The notes: generated by a model not told the origin, from the letters alone. Shown: positions 37,667-50,342, counted from the stretch's first letter. The stretch: DNA of 64,000 nucleotides from Selaginella moellendorffii (GCF_000143415.4 NW_003314263.1:1886749-1950748), one strand, 5' to 3'. Numbers and translations: made by a program.

Positions 37667-38271
37667 TTGATGAAGCGACGCGCAAGCTGCGCATCATCAG
37701 AAGCTCGAAACAACCTCAGTGAAATCAAGAACCGGTCATCACATCTTCTAGGTAGCTTTGTCTGCTTTCTGTTTGAATTGTTTTGTACGATCTAAGAACT
37801 GTGTAGATTCGTAGATAAAAGCTGATGTCGAGACACAAGGCGACTTTGTCAACTCACTGGCTTCCGAGGTTCACTGACGATATCCTTGCATTTGTCAACT
37901 GGCTTGACGAGGAGCTCGCATTCCTTACGGATTGTACCGTAACATTGCTGTAACAAGAGCTTTCCTACAGGTGGACGAGAGAGCAGGCTCGAAGCACATA
38001 GGCAAAAGCTGACTCTTTGCGGGACCCTGCGTTTGAATATCAAGATCTTCAAAAACTAGAAGCGGAACTCTTCCTACAAAGATGACCCTCAGCCGCTTTG
38101 AAACGAATGTTTTTACTCCTAGAAAAGTAAGTGCCTCTTTCTTGTTCTAGTTCGGCAACCGTTAACTTGTCCTCAGCACCAACACAAGGTAGAGCAACGT
38201 GTATTCGCACTCTTGCGAACAAGGGATATGGCTGTACAAGGAGGTCAACATGCCAACGTATTGGATGCTAG
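37667..38271 (+). pseudogene. CHUP1: Partial, intron-containing duplicate of CHUP1
   Basis: The segment is closely similar to CHUP1 from about 31974 to 32665: ttgatgaagcg, tcatcagaagctcgaa, aagaaccggtcatcacatcttct, gacacaaggcgactttgtcaac, gtcaactggcttgacgaggagc, tttgaatatcaagatct, and caacgtattggatgct. Intron sequences of the parent are present as well, including the one before gtggacgagagagc, so it arose by DNA duplication. Several small deletions and frameshifts break the reading frame, and no start or end of the gene is included, so it cannot make CHUP1. Confidence 0.92.
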
Positions 38272-38586
38272 CCAAAACATTTAGAATTTTGCTGTTCTGC
38301 AAGTGTGGGAGTGACGACGCTCAGCTCCTCTTTGACACACTAGGCAAAGCAAACTTTATTCGATGATATCTGGATATACTTCCCAACGGGACGCAGGTTT
38401 AACTGGTGGATCTTTTTATTGGACACGGGAAACTGTGCGTATCCCAACCGGGATTCGGAAACAACGAGTCACACAGCTTATGGAGGCACACACAGTTTAA
38501 TACACAACTTAGTTTTCAGGATGTATCAACTACCATGACAGTTTAATACACAACTGATGTATCAACAACTAACAAAGGCAACTACA

Positions 38587-40424
38587 TCAGATTGCAACCA
38601 GCTGTGCATCGTCAAGCAAAAGCTCTTGACAAAACTCTTCGTACCTCACGTCATGTCTGTAGGTGGGCACAAAGAACAGCTTCTGAAGCCTCCGAAGTTG
38701 CTCTTGCAGCAGTTTGTCATCCACATGTGACACAACCCTTTGCTCAAACGTTTGCACATTGGAGAAGAGTGCCCTCTTGTACATGGACACAATATTGGCT
38801 CCCGAAAACCTCCATGGGACTCTCCGCCCCATAGCCAAGTAAACCAAGACGTACATTAGGCTCTCCATCTCACTTGAGAGGCAGTGCTCGTTTCCATCCA
38901 AAACTTGCACAGCGGCAAAGAGCCTGGTAACCCCGGTTCGTTCATCATCAGGGGTGAAACAGCTCACAGCGGAGCCAAAGTCGATTAAGTAATACCTCGT
39001 GTCATTGTAGACGACATTACTTGCCGAAACATCACCATGATATATACCCCTGTCACTGAGGAGCTTGAGAGTCTCCGCAACCTGTTGAAGCATTTTGACA
39101 TACTCTCTACAAGGCCTGTGAAGAACAGGTTCATCAACTGTCCTGCACAGAGGAGTCACTATGTACGTGTGCCTACCAAACCACTTCCCGTGTGCCAGCA
39201 GGGGTAAGATGCCGGATACCCCTTGAACTGCAGACAAAACCTGTACTTCCACTTCCATAACTCGGCAGAGTTTCACCACCACAGCTCCGTCACCATCGAG
39301 CGTGCCGACAAGTATGTGAGAATCCCCTTTGGATGAAACAGCAGTCAAGTGCTGGATGCATCTCCCGTCATCCAGCCGCAGTTCCCGAGTTCCCAGAAGA
39401 GTTACATACCCGTGTACTGACTGGTCTGCATATATCATCTGCAACAGAAGCCTGAATCCGCTGTCATCTGTGGCCTCCAAGTGAAATGCATACTCTTGTG
39501 ACCACCAGAAAGTCTCCTCCCCTCCGGAGACGTCCAAGCCTACAAACTGAATGGCCCGCCGGTCCGCAATGAAGCCGAATACAACTTTCCTCCCTTTCTG
39601 GGTGGATATGATCTTCCTGAGCCGTGCTACAATTTTTCCAACACATCTTTTTGTCCCCGAATCTGCACCATCCAACTCCCAGCTCAACTCTCCCACCATC
39701 ACGGCACATAGCCAGCTTACAACATACTGGCAGCTGGAGAAGATGCAATCTGGCTTATCTTGTGAAAACAACACCCCGCCCTGGCTCGTGTCGAAAAACC
39801 ACGATCCCGGAGCTTGCAGCTGAGCGAAGCCCTGGCTAACCCCTCTCTGCAGCTTCTTCTCACCGTCGAAGCTCAACTCCTGCGCACTGAGCTTCCGCTT
39901 TTTTAAGTGGTTCCCCTCCTCAAAACTGGCTCGCAAACTCTCCTTGAAGGCGTCCAGTTTCCCAGAAACGTCCACCCCGGCAAACGTCTGGACTATCAAT
40001 CCCTCTCGACTATGGTCATAATCTGGCCGAGACATGATGCTTGCACCTAAAAGTTCATCCTTCAGGCCCAGCGTCAAGTCTGTATGCGTAGCTACGCGGA
40101 AAATATCCGCCAGCTTCTCATCAACCATATGGCCAATAACACCTGGGCCCCAAATAAATCCAAGAAATGACAAAGAAAATACGTACCCAAAAAATGGCTT
40201 TGAGAAGCAGCTCCAGGGCTAAGCGGCTGAAGAAGCCCGTCGCGCTGCATTAGCTTGATGAAGAGCGGCGGCACTCCCAATTTCTGGAGCTCATCGTAAT
40301 TGAACATGTTGAGATCACTAACCCGCTCAATCCCCGCTTCTTTGAAGGTTGCCAGACATTTCGCAGTCGCTCTCCTGCCCGCAAACCTCTTCTCAACGTA
40401 CAACTCCACGACGTCGTCTGCCAT
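38587..40424 (-). CDS. SAM-like / nuclease-like / kinase fusion protein
   Basis: Two exons (40187-40424 and 38587-40142, 44-nt phase-1 intron) give 597 aa from ATG at 40424. Residues 1-70 look like a SAM domain (ELYVEKRFAG...GIERVSDLNMFNYDELQKLGV). Residues 205-300 resemble the restriction-endonuclease-like domain that precedes kinases in Crinkler-type proteins: KPDCIF (D211), VMVGELSWEL (E231; no catalytic Lys), then VGKIVARLRKI and VVFGFIADRRAIQFV. The C-terminal third is kinase-like with GIYHGDVSASNVVYND (H448) and YYLIDFGSA (D467-F-G469), so unlike the gene at 12335 it keeps DFG. Function is unknown; nuclear signalling or defence would fit the related families but is inference. It lies directly downstream of the CHUP1 duplicate. 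Confidence 0.75.
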
Positions 40425-41956
40425 AACAAAGGGAATGATTTAGGGCACATTAACTCACTAATTTACCAAGATAAAAGATATTTAGAAACACTAATGTAAC
40501 AATTATTAATATATAATTTAGATATTTTAATTCAAAATCAATAAAGAAGACAAATAAAAGAGCACCTTCTTAGTTTTGATTAATTTCTCTTTTTTCTTTT
40601 CTTTTCTTTTCCTACTCAAGCACTATTGAAGCAGAAGATGATCATCCAGACAGCATTTTGGCCTCATGCTTCTTGGTACATGACAATGTAGCAAATTATT
40701 TCTTATATTTTGAGATTATGAGAAAATTTGAGATGTAGAAGCTGGTTGGACTCCTATATCTCAAGTGATAGGAACAGATTTCCTTCTATCAAATCTTCCA
40801 GCTAGTTGAACATGGTTATTTACTATATTGCAAAATACTAGGGAAAGTTTTATATGATGTGTCGTTCTCTCAAGAGCATCTTTCCTAAGTTTGCAAGCGT
40901 GGACTTGTCCCAATTGTAAGGCTAAACACCTATGCCCAATTTTACCCTTGTTTCTTTTGCCTAGCCTTTACAAAGAGGTCCCAAAGAAGTGAATAACCTT
41001 GTTGCCAACTTTGACCCCGAGCTTTAACCTGATGTTCGATCATACAGCTTGACCCCCAAGATTCGGCCAGCACAAGAGCACATGATCATTCTCAGCAAAT
41101 AAAGCTAAACTAGATCACCTCCCAGAAATTGCCTGTCGAAAGCGACGCTAGCGGCAAAAAGTGTCGTTCAGTTGGCCTCTCCCTCTTTGCGCGAATCAAA
41201 AGAATAGAAATGGAACGAGGGCCCTCCTTTCAAGTGCACGAGTGAGATTGTAATTCGCTCCAACCGTAGAAAGATATTAGACGTACACGTCTGTGTATAG
41301 GAGGTTGGCAGGGTTTTACCAAGTCTTAGGACCATTAGGAGAGAAGCCGCCATGCTTCCTTCTTCAAGGTACGAGTGGGCTACCACCCGCATTACGTTAA
41401 TTGGCCGTCGCTATTCTCCATCCCCACAAATTTGTCTCCACCATACGAGTTTTAAGTGCTTCCACTCGGACACTTCCAGCTTCTTCCAATTCCTCGCGAT
41501 AAGTGACTAGTTCCCTTGATCGATTCCTTGGACTTTTGGGATGGGTTCTTTTCAATCCTGACTCCGCTGATCTCACACCCAAGAACTTCTCGCCCGAGGA
41601 AGCGGAGAGATATCTTCTTCTTCTTCTTCTTCTCCGTTTTTTTCCTCTCTAGTCTTGGACTATCTCGGGACTACTATACAGCCTGTCTCTGCGAAGTGGA
41701 AGATGTTTAACGGGACTTACGTTTTGTGGGATTGTTTAGCTCATGGGCCCGTTTGGACATACTCACCTAACTTACATGACAACAGTGGTTTTGGTTTTTT
41801 TTTCTTGCGGTTCAAGGTGGTGCTCCACTCTTGACACTGCGTTTAAAACTCTTGCAATGTGTCCTTCCAAGTTGCCTACCTATGGAGAAACTTAAATGAG
41901 AAGAGAAGGAAGTGACTAGAGATAGAGTGTTCTTTTCTTTTCCTCTGTCCTGGATC
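40425..41956. other. Intergenic, no gene seen
   Basis: The first part (40440-40620) is AT-rich. No ORF here has a recognisable motif. The end should contain the promoter of the laccase gene at 41957. Confidence 0.5.
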
Positions 41957-44112
41957 ATGGCATTGCAATCGATGATCTCGAGTGCCTGCCGCGCGGTTGT
42001 GATTTTCTCTTTCCTCGCTTCCTGGAGCTTCGATCTGGTGGTTGCTCAGAATGAAATAACCAAAGTCTACGACTTCCAGGTCAGTTTGCTTAACATGCTC
42101 TCGCCAGTTTCGAGCATCCAGAGCTCATCGAATTGCCACCGCCCAGGTCGTAAGCTCGATGGTGAGGAGGCTGGGAAGAACAAAGAACATTATCACTGTC
42201 AATGGCGAGCTCCCGGGACCAACAATCTATGCCAACGACGGCGATAGGCTTCTCATCACAGTAAGGAACACTGTGAAGTACAAGATGTCGATCCACTGGT
42301 GATGAGCGAGAGCCAAAGTCTCAAAAGTTCCAAAACTTTTTGTGATCTAATGCTTTGTCACAGGCATGGAATCCGGCAATTTAGAAGTCCCTGGTTCGAT
42401 GGCCCAGCGTATGTCACGCAGTGTCCTCTCAAGCAAGGCCAATCGTTCCTCTACAACTTCACCGTGGATTCACACATGGGAACTCTCTTCTGGCATGCCC
42501 ACATCCTGTGGCTTCGAGCCACTGTCTATGGAGCCATCGTCATCTATCCAAGGAGGACAATGCCTTACCCATTCAAGTCCCCCTACGAAGAACAAGTTGT
42601 CATCCTTGGTAAATTTCTCGAGAGAATTGGAGGAGATCATCTCCGCAAGAGTAGATAGATCTAGAGGACAAAGTTCTCACACACAATCCTCTGTTTTCTA
42701 ACAGGGGAGTGGTGGAACAACGACATCCAAGCGATCGAGGAGGACGCTTTGAGGCACGGGGCTCCAAACCAATCGGACGCTTACACAATCAATGGATTCC
42801 CGGGCCCGAGCTACAAGGAATCGGAAGCACAAGGTAAGCCAGAATTGAAGAAAGAATGTCTCTCTCTTTCTCTCTCTGTGTGGATATCATCACTCTTCTT
42901 GTTCTCTCACAGAAGTGTACACCCTGAACGCCATCACCGGCAAGAGATACCTCCTCCGCCTTGTCAATGCTGCCCTCAACATGGAGCTCTTCTTCTCCAT
43001 CGCCAACCATAGCATGACGGTGGTGGAAGTAGACGCCGAGTACACCAAACCTTATATCACGGACACCATCCTCCTCACGCCCGGGCAAACCACCAACGTA
43101 GTCATCACCGCGGACCAGCCATGCGCACGCTACTTCATGTCTGCGGTGCCGTACATGTCGGCGCAGCACGTCCCCTACACCCCCACTGCCGCCACCGCTG
43201 TGCTCGAGTACATCGCCTGCGACATGAAATCCTCCACGTTTGCAACGCCCGAGACTCCGATCCAGCCCTTCTTCAACGACACAAGCTACGCGACTAGATT
43301 TTCCGGGAGCTTGCGGAGCCTGGCATCTTCGCAGCACAAGATTGACGTCCCGCAGACCGTGGACAAGGAGTTTTTGTTCGCTATCGGGCTGGGAATCAAG
43401 CCATGCTCGCCGGGGAGCGCTTGCCGAGCACCAGGTACGCGAGACAATTCTCTATACAATGGACAATCATATTGTCGTTCCAGACAATGGGAACTTCACT
43501 GCCTCGATCAACAACGTCTCGTTTGCTCTCCCGACCAAGATGTCCCTCATGGAGGCCTACTATCGGAATGTCCCGGGGATCTACTCCACGGACTTCCCGG
43601 TCGCGCCGGTCAACCCTTTTGACTACACTGACCAGGGCTCGGGTTCTTTAAAGAATGTGGCTCCCCAGGTGGGAACCAGGATCTCGGTCATTCCGTACGG
43701 ATCCAACGTCCAGATTGTGTTCCAGAACACGTACATTGCTGGGTTTGAGAACCACCCAATCCATCTCCACGGCTATAATTTCTATGTGCTCGGCTATGGC
43801 TTTGGAAACTATGATGTTTCCAAGAGCTCGCACTTTAATCTGGTTGATCCTCCTCTCAGGAACACGATCGGTGTTCCATCCGGAGGATGGGCCGTGATTC
43901 GATTCAAAGCTGACAATCCAGGTATAGAGATCATATTCCTTTTAAAGAGAGTTTATACTTATACGTATGCTGTTTGATCAGGTGTGTGGTACATGCATTG
44001 CCACCTTGAGATCCACACAACTTGGGGCCTTGCCACTGCGATTCTTGTCACAAATGGCGTAGGACCGGATCAATCGATTGTTCCACCGCCGGATGATTAT
44101 CCACAGTGCTAG
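41957..44112 (+). CDS. Laccase (multicopper oxidase) 1
   Basis: Several exons from ATG 41957 to TAG 44112. An in-frame ATG at 41912 would add 15 residues, but 41957 gives a clean signal peptide (MALQSMISS...[13 protein letters not shown]). All four copper-binding motifs are present: the IHW|HGI motif split by an intron, [30 protein letters not shown], and [15 protein letters not shown]. Plant laccases are secreted glycoproteins that oxidise phenolics with O2, mainly monolignols and related compounds in cell walls. The Leu after the last ligand block is the usual axial residue of plant laccases. It is the first of three laccase genes within 11 kb. Confidence 0.95.
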
Positions 44113-44647
44113 CTAGTGCCTCTGATCATCACAGCGAAGATCTTATATCAAGATTTAGTTTAGTTTTCTTTCCCTTCAGGTTGCTTTAAGATGCAAGCAA
44201 GCGAGGGGAATGATTTTAGGTGGGTACATGCAATGATCGGGTGTTTAAACCCAGAGTTTAAAAGAGAAAGTCAAAGAAAAGAGAAAGCACGTTGAGATCT
44301 GTGGACCAACTTCTTGAGTAAGTTCTTCTCAAAGAAGAATTCCATTACCTTACGTATACATACAAGATTTTCGTTGCCTAGTCGTCATCAAACCCAAAAG
44401 TTCTTCCCCAGCAAACCTTCCAACCCAAAGGGCCTGAATCCGAAGTCCTCAGCAAGACTTGAAAAAGAACCACACCGAATAGACAGGTCTTGGGCAAACG
44501 GTACAATAGAACACTAAATCATTTGAAATAAATCTAGGAAAGTTTGGATCAAACGGTCGCAGCATTCCCGATCGTTGAACTCGTGTCAACATTGTTGGCT
44601 GCTTTATAGATTCTCTCGTGTCATGCTATGCTAGAGAAAAAGCTGTG
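44113..44647. other. Intergenic between laccase 1 and the PPR gene
   Basis: Convergent 3' flanks; nothing else recognised. Confidence 0.5.
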
Positions 44648-46396
44648 TTAAGAAAAAGTAGCAAAAGATTGGACTCTTGGGTCATTATCATCCACTCGGG
44701 TCTCAGAACTTACAAACATATTGGACAAGAGAAGAAATGGAGATGGATTTTTGGGATCCAAATCCATGGCCTCTCCGGCCGCCCGAGCTCCCCTCTGAGA
44801 ATCTCCGTGAAGTTTGCAAGCGGCCAACAGCGTCGACCATGCAAGGCCATAAGACTCAAACGGCATGTTTCTCGCGAGCTCCTCGGCGTCGTCCAGCCTC
44901 TTGACACGTCCCAAGAGATCAATCACGCAGCAGTAGTGCTCAATCCTCGGACAAACTCTAAAATCACCACACATAATGTGGAAGAACTCTCGAGCTCGAT
45001 CGGTGGCCCCAGCGTGGCTGAACCCGGTGAGCACGCAAGTAAACGTAATGTCTCGAGGATCGAATCCTGCAAGAACCATTTTCCGAAAAATATCTACACA
45101 CTCTTTCAAATGCCCGGCTTGGGCATATGCAGTAATTGCAGCGGACCACGTCACAGAGTCCTGTTCTTGCATAGAATCAAACACACTTTTGGCATTAGAA
45201 AGGTGACCGACATTCGAATAAGCCGCAAGCATCATAGTAGATGCCACTGTGTTGTTAGAGGGCACCTTGTCTAGCAGTGATTTTGCCTCGACTAGATGCC
45301 CTCTTGTGGTATATGCGTGAGCAATGCTTGTCCACGCGAGAACTCCGTGGTAAGGCATCTTTTCAAGAACCATTTCAGCACGGTCAGTTTGGTAGCTTGC
45401 GCAGTAGACTCCGATCATCGCACTCCAGGTCACTGCGTTCTTCACAGGAATCTTCTCAAACATCTCTTGAGCGAGGATGGTTTCCCCGTTCGCTCCACAG
45501 GCCGAGAGCATCGCAGTGGAAGAAACTCCATCGTGCTGGGGCATTAGTGCAAAGATCCTGTGCGCGCTCTCCAATCGCTGGTTCTGGCCGTGGGCGGCAA
45601 GGATCGCTGTCCAGGCCACAATGTCGCAATCGGGCATGAATTGGAACGTCGCCAAGGCGCGATCGAGGTGACCTAATTGCGCCCACAGCTTGATCATCGC
45701 GGTGGACGAAACGGCTGTGCGCTCCGGGATCGCCTGGAATATTCGGGAAGCTCCCTCGGCATCTACGGCTTGGGCATATGCCTGGAGCACGGTGTTCCAC
45801 GACGGAATATCCCACGCCGGCATCCTGTCGAACAAAGCCCTGGCGCTTTCCACGTTTGCTGCGTCGGAATATCCCTGCACCATCGAGTTCCACGTTACCA
45901 CGCTGCGACACGACATGCCATCGAATATCCTTCTGGCGTCATCAAGATGCCCACCCTGGGCATATGCTACCAGCATACCAGTCGAGGCAATAACGCACTC
46001 TCCCGGAATCAAATGAAAGATTCTTTTTGCCTCTGCAAGATTCCCTGTTTTGGTGTATTGGGTAACAAGCACACTCCACGTTACCACGTTGCGTTGGGGT
46101 ATCAAATCGAATATTTCATGGGACTCGTCCATATGCCCGTTGTGGGCATATGCCGTGATGAGTATATTCCACGAGAAAGCATTGCGCGAGAAAGCCCCAC
46201 TGTGGAACAGCGCCAAAGATTCTTCCAGGCAGCGGCATTTGGCGTAACTGTCAATGAGGAGATTTGCGAGGTACGTGCTGGAGCAAAAGATTCCGCGGCG
46301 AATGTGAGCGTGGATTTGGCGGACGGAAGCCAACCCTTTGCAGGACCGGACTTGTTTCGCCAAAAGATCCTCGGATTCGTGATGGAGACCAGGCAT
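44648..46396 (-). CDS. PPR protein with tandem ~31-residue repeats and an E-like tail
   Basis: An intronless 582-aa ORF. After a leader (MPGLHHESEDLLAKQVRSC) there are more than ten tandem helical repeats of about 31 residues with the PPR pattern, for example NAFSWNILITAYAHNGHMDES, VVTWNSMVQGYSDAANVESA and DSVTWSAAITAYAQAGHL. The last full repeats (DPRDITFTCVLTGFSHAG) are followed by an E-type segment (HYCCVIDLLGRVKRLDDAEEL...AWSTLLAACKLHGD). It ends without a DYW deaminase domain. Such proteins bind single-stranded organelle RNA, one base per repeat, and E-class members help C-to-U editing by recruiting a deaminase in trans. Lycophytes have very large sets of these. Exact targets cannot be read here. 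Confidence 0.93.
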   Translation of the reverse strand: MPGLHHESEDLLAKQVRSCKGLASVRQIHAHIRRGIFCSSTYLANLLIDSYAKCRCLEESLALFHSGAFSRNAFSWNILITAYAHNGHMDESHEIFDLIPQRNVVTWSVLVTQYTKTGNLAEAKRIFHLIPGECVIASTGMLVAYAQGGHLDDARRIFDGMSCRSVVTWNSMVQGYSDAANVESARALFDRMPAWDIPSWNTVLQAYAQAVDAEGASRIFQAIPERTAVSSTAMIKLWAQLGHLDRALATFQFMPDCDIVAWTAILAAHGQNQRLESAHRIFALMPQHDGVSSTAMLSACGANGETILAQEMFEKIPVKNAVTWSAMIGVYCASYQTDRAEMVLEKMPYHGVLAWTSIAHAYTTRGHLVEAKSLLDKVPSNNTVASTMMLAAYSNVGHLSNAKSVFDSMQEQDSVTWSAAITAYAQAGHLKECVDIFRKMVLAGFDPRDITFTCVLTGFSHAGATDRAREFFHIMCGDFRVCPRIEHYCCVIDLLGRVKRLDDAEELARNMPFESYGLAWSTLLAACKLHGDSQRGARAAGEAMDLDPKNPSPFLLLSNMFVSSETRVDDNDPRVQSFATFS

Positions 46397-48205
46397 CTCA
46401 TTTGCTGTCCCCCAAAAATTTGAAAATCATACCCTTTATCACCCGCAAAACTATTCCATGGATCAGAAATAGAAAAGTGGGAATTTTTTTTTTCAAAAAA
46501 ATATTTGAAACAAGCTTGGCCACCGACTTTATTTTTGCCGATTTTCTTGCATCCAACAAGGGACAAATCACATCCCTGTGAACCCCGTTTCAACAAGCAG
46601 GAATGCAATAGTTTACACTTGAGGTTGAACATACCAATCCCAGCCACCAATCCACCAATCCAAAAACCAGCTAGATTCATCACAGATTTCTTTACGTAGA
46701 GGATAAACCTATCCATCAAAAGCCATATTATCAACCAAGGACCTTTAAGTTTCTTTAATCGCTCCTGGAGCTTATAGTAGTACTATTAGTTTCGTGTTTT
46801 CTCTTGTAAGGAAAGAACTCTTTTCAAGTGATCGCACGCTCGGTCCCAAGAGCTCGTCCTCGAAAGTCGCCCTGAAGGGTCCGAAGTGGGTCAAGACAAA
46901 AGATCCAAGTCCCATTTTCATTGTCATCGGGCAAAGACAAACACGGATCGATCAACACAGCTAGCATGAGAACTTGAGAGCTTCGCTTTTTCCAGAAGTT
47001 GATTTCAAAACTTTCTCATAAGATTCTTCTTGTTGGCGATGATCACGACACTAAAGAATTTGGAGAACCTGGAAAGAGAAGGGGCTCTAGAACGTGAACA
47101 TTCTACCTAAGAACACAGACCAAGTATTTCTTTGGTTTAGAATTCTAATTTTATACCCCACTTGAGAAACACACCTAAACCTCCATCGGAGAACTCCAAA
47201 ACGCTTTGTCATTCTCACTCGGACTGTTGCTTGATTTGTCCACACGACCAACAATCTCGTGGCCACTTCGTGATGCCACGCAAAGTGGTCGTGGAAATGC
47301 GCTTGGTTGGATGGCTCCGTCTTGGCACCCAAAGGTTGCTTGGAGGATTATCTCACGTAAAGACTTTGAGAGGGTCCACGCTTTTTGATCGCGTCATGGC
47401 TCCAAGACCAAATCTTTTCAACCATGCCGTGAAAATGTCCACATTCTTACATGGTTGACACCATTGATAAGTGATTATCAAATGGTAGATTGCATCTACT
47501 CTGACATTGTCCTTAGATATAGCCAATCTAGACAACCTTAATGCGCTCTACAATCAAGTGGGTTTTCAACGGACAGACCTCCAAAGCTTCTAGATTTATA
47601 TCCCATCCAGGCACTTTGGTGACGAGCACGTATATCAGTCTTACGCGGATCCCAGCCGTTGGCTGCGGCGCGCACTAAGGGTGCACCATTTGAGGGCGTC
47701 AACACGGAAGGTTTGAACTCCACCGTTGGATGGGAGGATTTCAAGCGCACCGTCGGATCCGTGCCCATCGGACGGCTTGAGCCAGCCACAAAGCAATGGC
47801 GATGGCGATGGCGATGGCGCGACAGAATTGTTTAATCTAGCTCGACGTCGTGCTTCTTTCCTCCCTCCATTTTCCTGGAGACCCCACTCGTTTTGCTGTT
47901 CGCTAGCCTGTAAGGAGTTGAATTTGCTGTGCCGAAGCATCGAGCACAGCACAGTGGCGTTTTGATTCCATCGTCCGGGATATAAAAGGATCGAAAGCGC
48001 ACAAGGTTTTGGGGGAGAACTAGCCGCGAGTAAGAGGGGAGGAGACGCGAGCTAGCTAAGAGATCCTTGTTTTCTGGCGTGTCAAGCACGTACTTTTGAT
48101 CGCCCTCCTCTTACTCTGCTCGATCGGCTTGAAATCCTCCAAAAGTCTGATTGCTCTGGCACAAGCAGAGCACACAGGAGTGTTTGTAGGATTGGATCGA
48201 GCTCG
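46397..48205. other. Intergenic, 1.8 kb, with laccase 2 promoter
   Basis: No gene was recognised; ORFs on both strands lack motifs. It contains a short (gatggc)n repeat at about 47796-47820 and a TATA box at 47981. Confidence 0.5.
47981..47987 (+). promoter_or_regulatory. TATA box of laccase 2
   Basis: tataaaa, 225 bp upstream of the start codon at 48206, in an otherwise GC-balanced region. Confidence 0.5.
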
Positions 48206-50342
48206 ATGGCCAGGCGAGGGGCAATGCAAGCGAGCTTGGCCTTTTGTTTCTTGTGGTTGGCAATCGGAGCTCAATTGTCCGAGGCAACGCCGCCAAGAAC
48301 AAAGTTCTACGAATTCAATGTAAGAATCCTCTGTTTTTCCTCCATTTTGTCTTAGCTGCAAAACTTTTCTCTTGGTAGATTACCGAGAAGAAAATCACGA
48401 GGCTCTGCAGCACAAAGTCAATCATCGTAGTGAACAATCAATTCCCAGGACCGCAAATCGATGTCGAGGAGGGCGATAGTCTGGAAATCAAAGTAAACAA
48501 CTTCATCAATCACAACATCACATTGCACTGGTAGAACAACACAAAGATTCAAGTGTTCTTCGCTTCTGATGGATGGATTTCCAGGCATGGTATCTTCCAG
48601 AATCGAACAGGCTGGTTCGATGGCCCGGCTTACATCACCCAGTGCCCGATCCAGCGCCAGAGATCCTTCGTGTACAAATTCGATGTCGTCCGGCAGCGAG
48701 GCACGCTGTGGTGGCACGCGCACATCACTTTCTTGAGAGCCACCGTGTATGGAGCTCTCATCGTTCATCCAAAGCAGAGCTTTCCATTCTTGCGACCAGG
48801 CGAGGCGAAACCAAAAGAGCTTGTCGTCATGCTTGGTAAGAACATCGTCAGATTCTAGTTCCAGTCCATGGGTTTCCAGCAATTCATCTTCTCCGTGACC
48901 TCCAGGCGAGTGGTGGAAATCGGACGTTCTCGACGTGATCGGACAAGCCATGCTAACTGGCGCTGGGACGAATCTCTCGGACGCATTCACCATCAATGGA
49001 TTGCCCGGGCCGCTGTATGGCAAGTGCTCGCAACAAGGTAAGAGAGCCGAGATCATCCCAAGCTCCTACTTTCCCTGCCCAAATCTCTCCACAATTCTTG
49101 CGAGAATCACTCCTAGAAGAACAAGGAAAGAATCCCACACAAACTCTCTCTGATTTCGCAGACACGCAAGTCTTCAATCTCCAGCCCGGGACTCGATACC
49201 TCCTCCGCCTCATCAGCGCGGCCATGAACACGGAGCTCTTCTTCGGCATCGCCAACCACACCCTCACCATCGTGGAGGCCGACGCGCAGTACGTGAAGCC
49301 CTTCACCACTCCCTCGCTGGTCATCTCCCCAGGCCAGGCCATCACCGCCCTCTTCACCACAGACCGCGATCCATCCCTCACGTACTCCATGGCGGCGCAC
49401 GCCTTCGCCTCCGCGCCGCCATTCATCCCCTTCCAGAACACCACCACCGCCGCCATCCTCTCCTACGCTTCCCCCCCGCGCAAATCCTTCCCGCGCTTCC
49501 TCCTCCCATCGCTCCCGCCCTCCACCGCTGGATCCGCCTTCTCGGACGCCTTCGCGGCGAAGCTCCGCAGCGCAGATCGCGTCCGCCGCGAGTTTCCACT
49601 CCCGGCATCGCCCGCCGCGGAGAAGTTCTTCATCACGGTGGGTCTCAACGTCCAGAGCTGCCCGCCAACCATGAACCCTAACATCTCGTGCGCCCTCCCG
49701 GTCCCCGGCGGCGGGCGATTCGGCGCCTCCATGAACAACGTCAGCTTCATCGGATCCTCCTCGGCGTTTCTCAAGCAGCACTTCGATTTCATCCACACCG
49801 GAGAGGATCCCAGCACATATACCACCGACTTCCCGCGCTTCCCACGTCCGTACAACTTCACCGCGAGCCCCGCCATCGCCAACCAGAACGCGCCCGAGGG
49901 GACCAAGGCGAGGATCATTCCGTACGGCGCTACCGTGGAGGTGGTGCTCCAGGGGACGACGCTCCTGGCGCCCGAGAACCATCCCATTCACTTGCATGGC
50001 TTTGATTTCTACGTGCTGGCCACCGGGAGGGGGAATTTCAATCGGACCCGCGACTCGCCGGCGTTCAACCTGGTAGATCCGCCGCTGAGGAACACCATCT
50101 CGGTGCCGGCAGCTGGCTGGGCGGTGATCAGATTCGTCGCGGACAACCCAGGTGAGTTTGATCGCGAGTTCTTTCGTGGGATGATCGTCTCTCTTCTTCT
50201 CGTGCTGCCAGGGACTTGGGTGTTTCATTGTCACTTGGATTTGCATTCTTTGACGGGGCTCGATACCGTGTTTATTGTGGAGGACGGTGCCGAGGAGTGG
50301 CAGCGCTTGGAGCCACCGCCCAAGGATCTGCCGCCTTGCTGA
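48206..50342 (+). CDS. Laccase (multicopper oxidase) 2
   Basis: Exons from ATG 48206 ([21 protein letters not shown], a secretory signal) to TGA 50342. Copper motifs: [40 protein letters not shown] and [33 protein letters not shown] and other laccase blocks are present. The coding sequence of the large exon (49162-50151) is notably GC-rich. The gene is convergent with laccase 3 (stops 645 bp apart), and the two share more sequence features with each other ([20 protein letters not shown]) than with laccase 1, suggesting a closer duplication. Confidence 0.95.

Noticed and set aside
47796-47820. (gatggc)n run as a functional site
   Set aside because: A short simple repeat without other support; listed only as part of the intergenic description.
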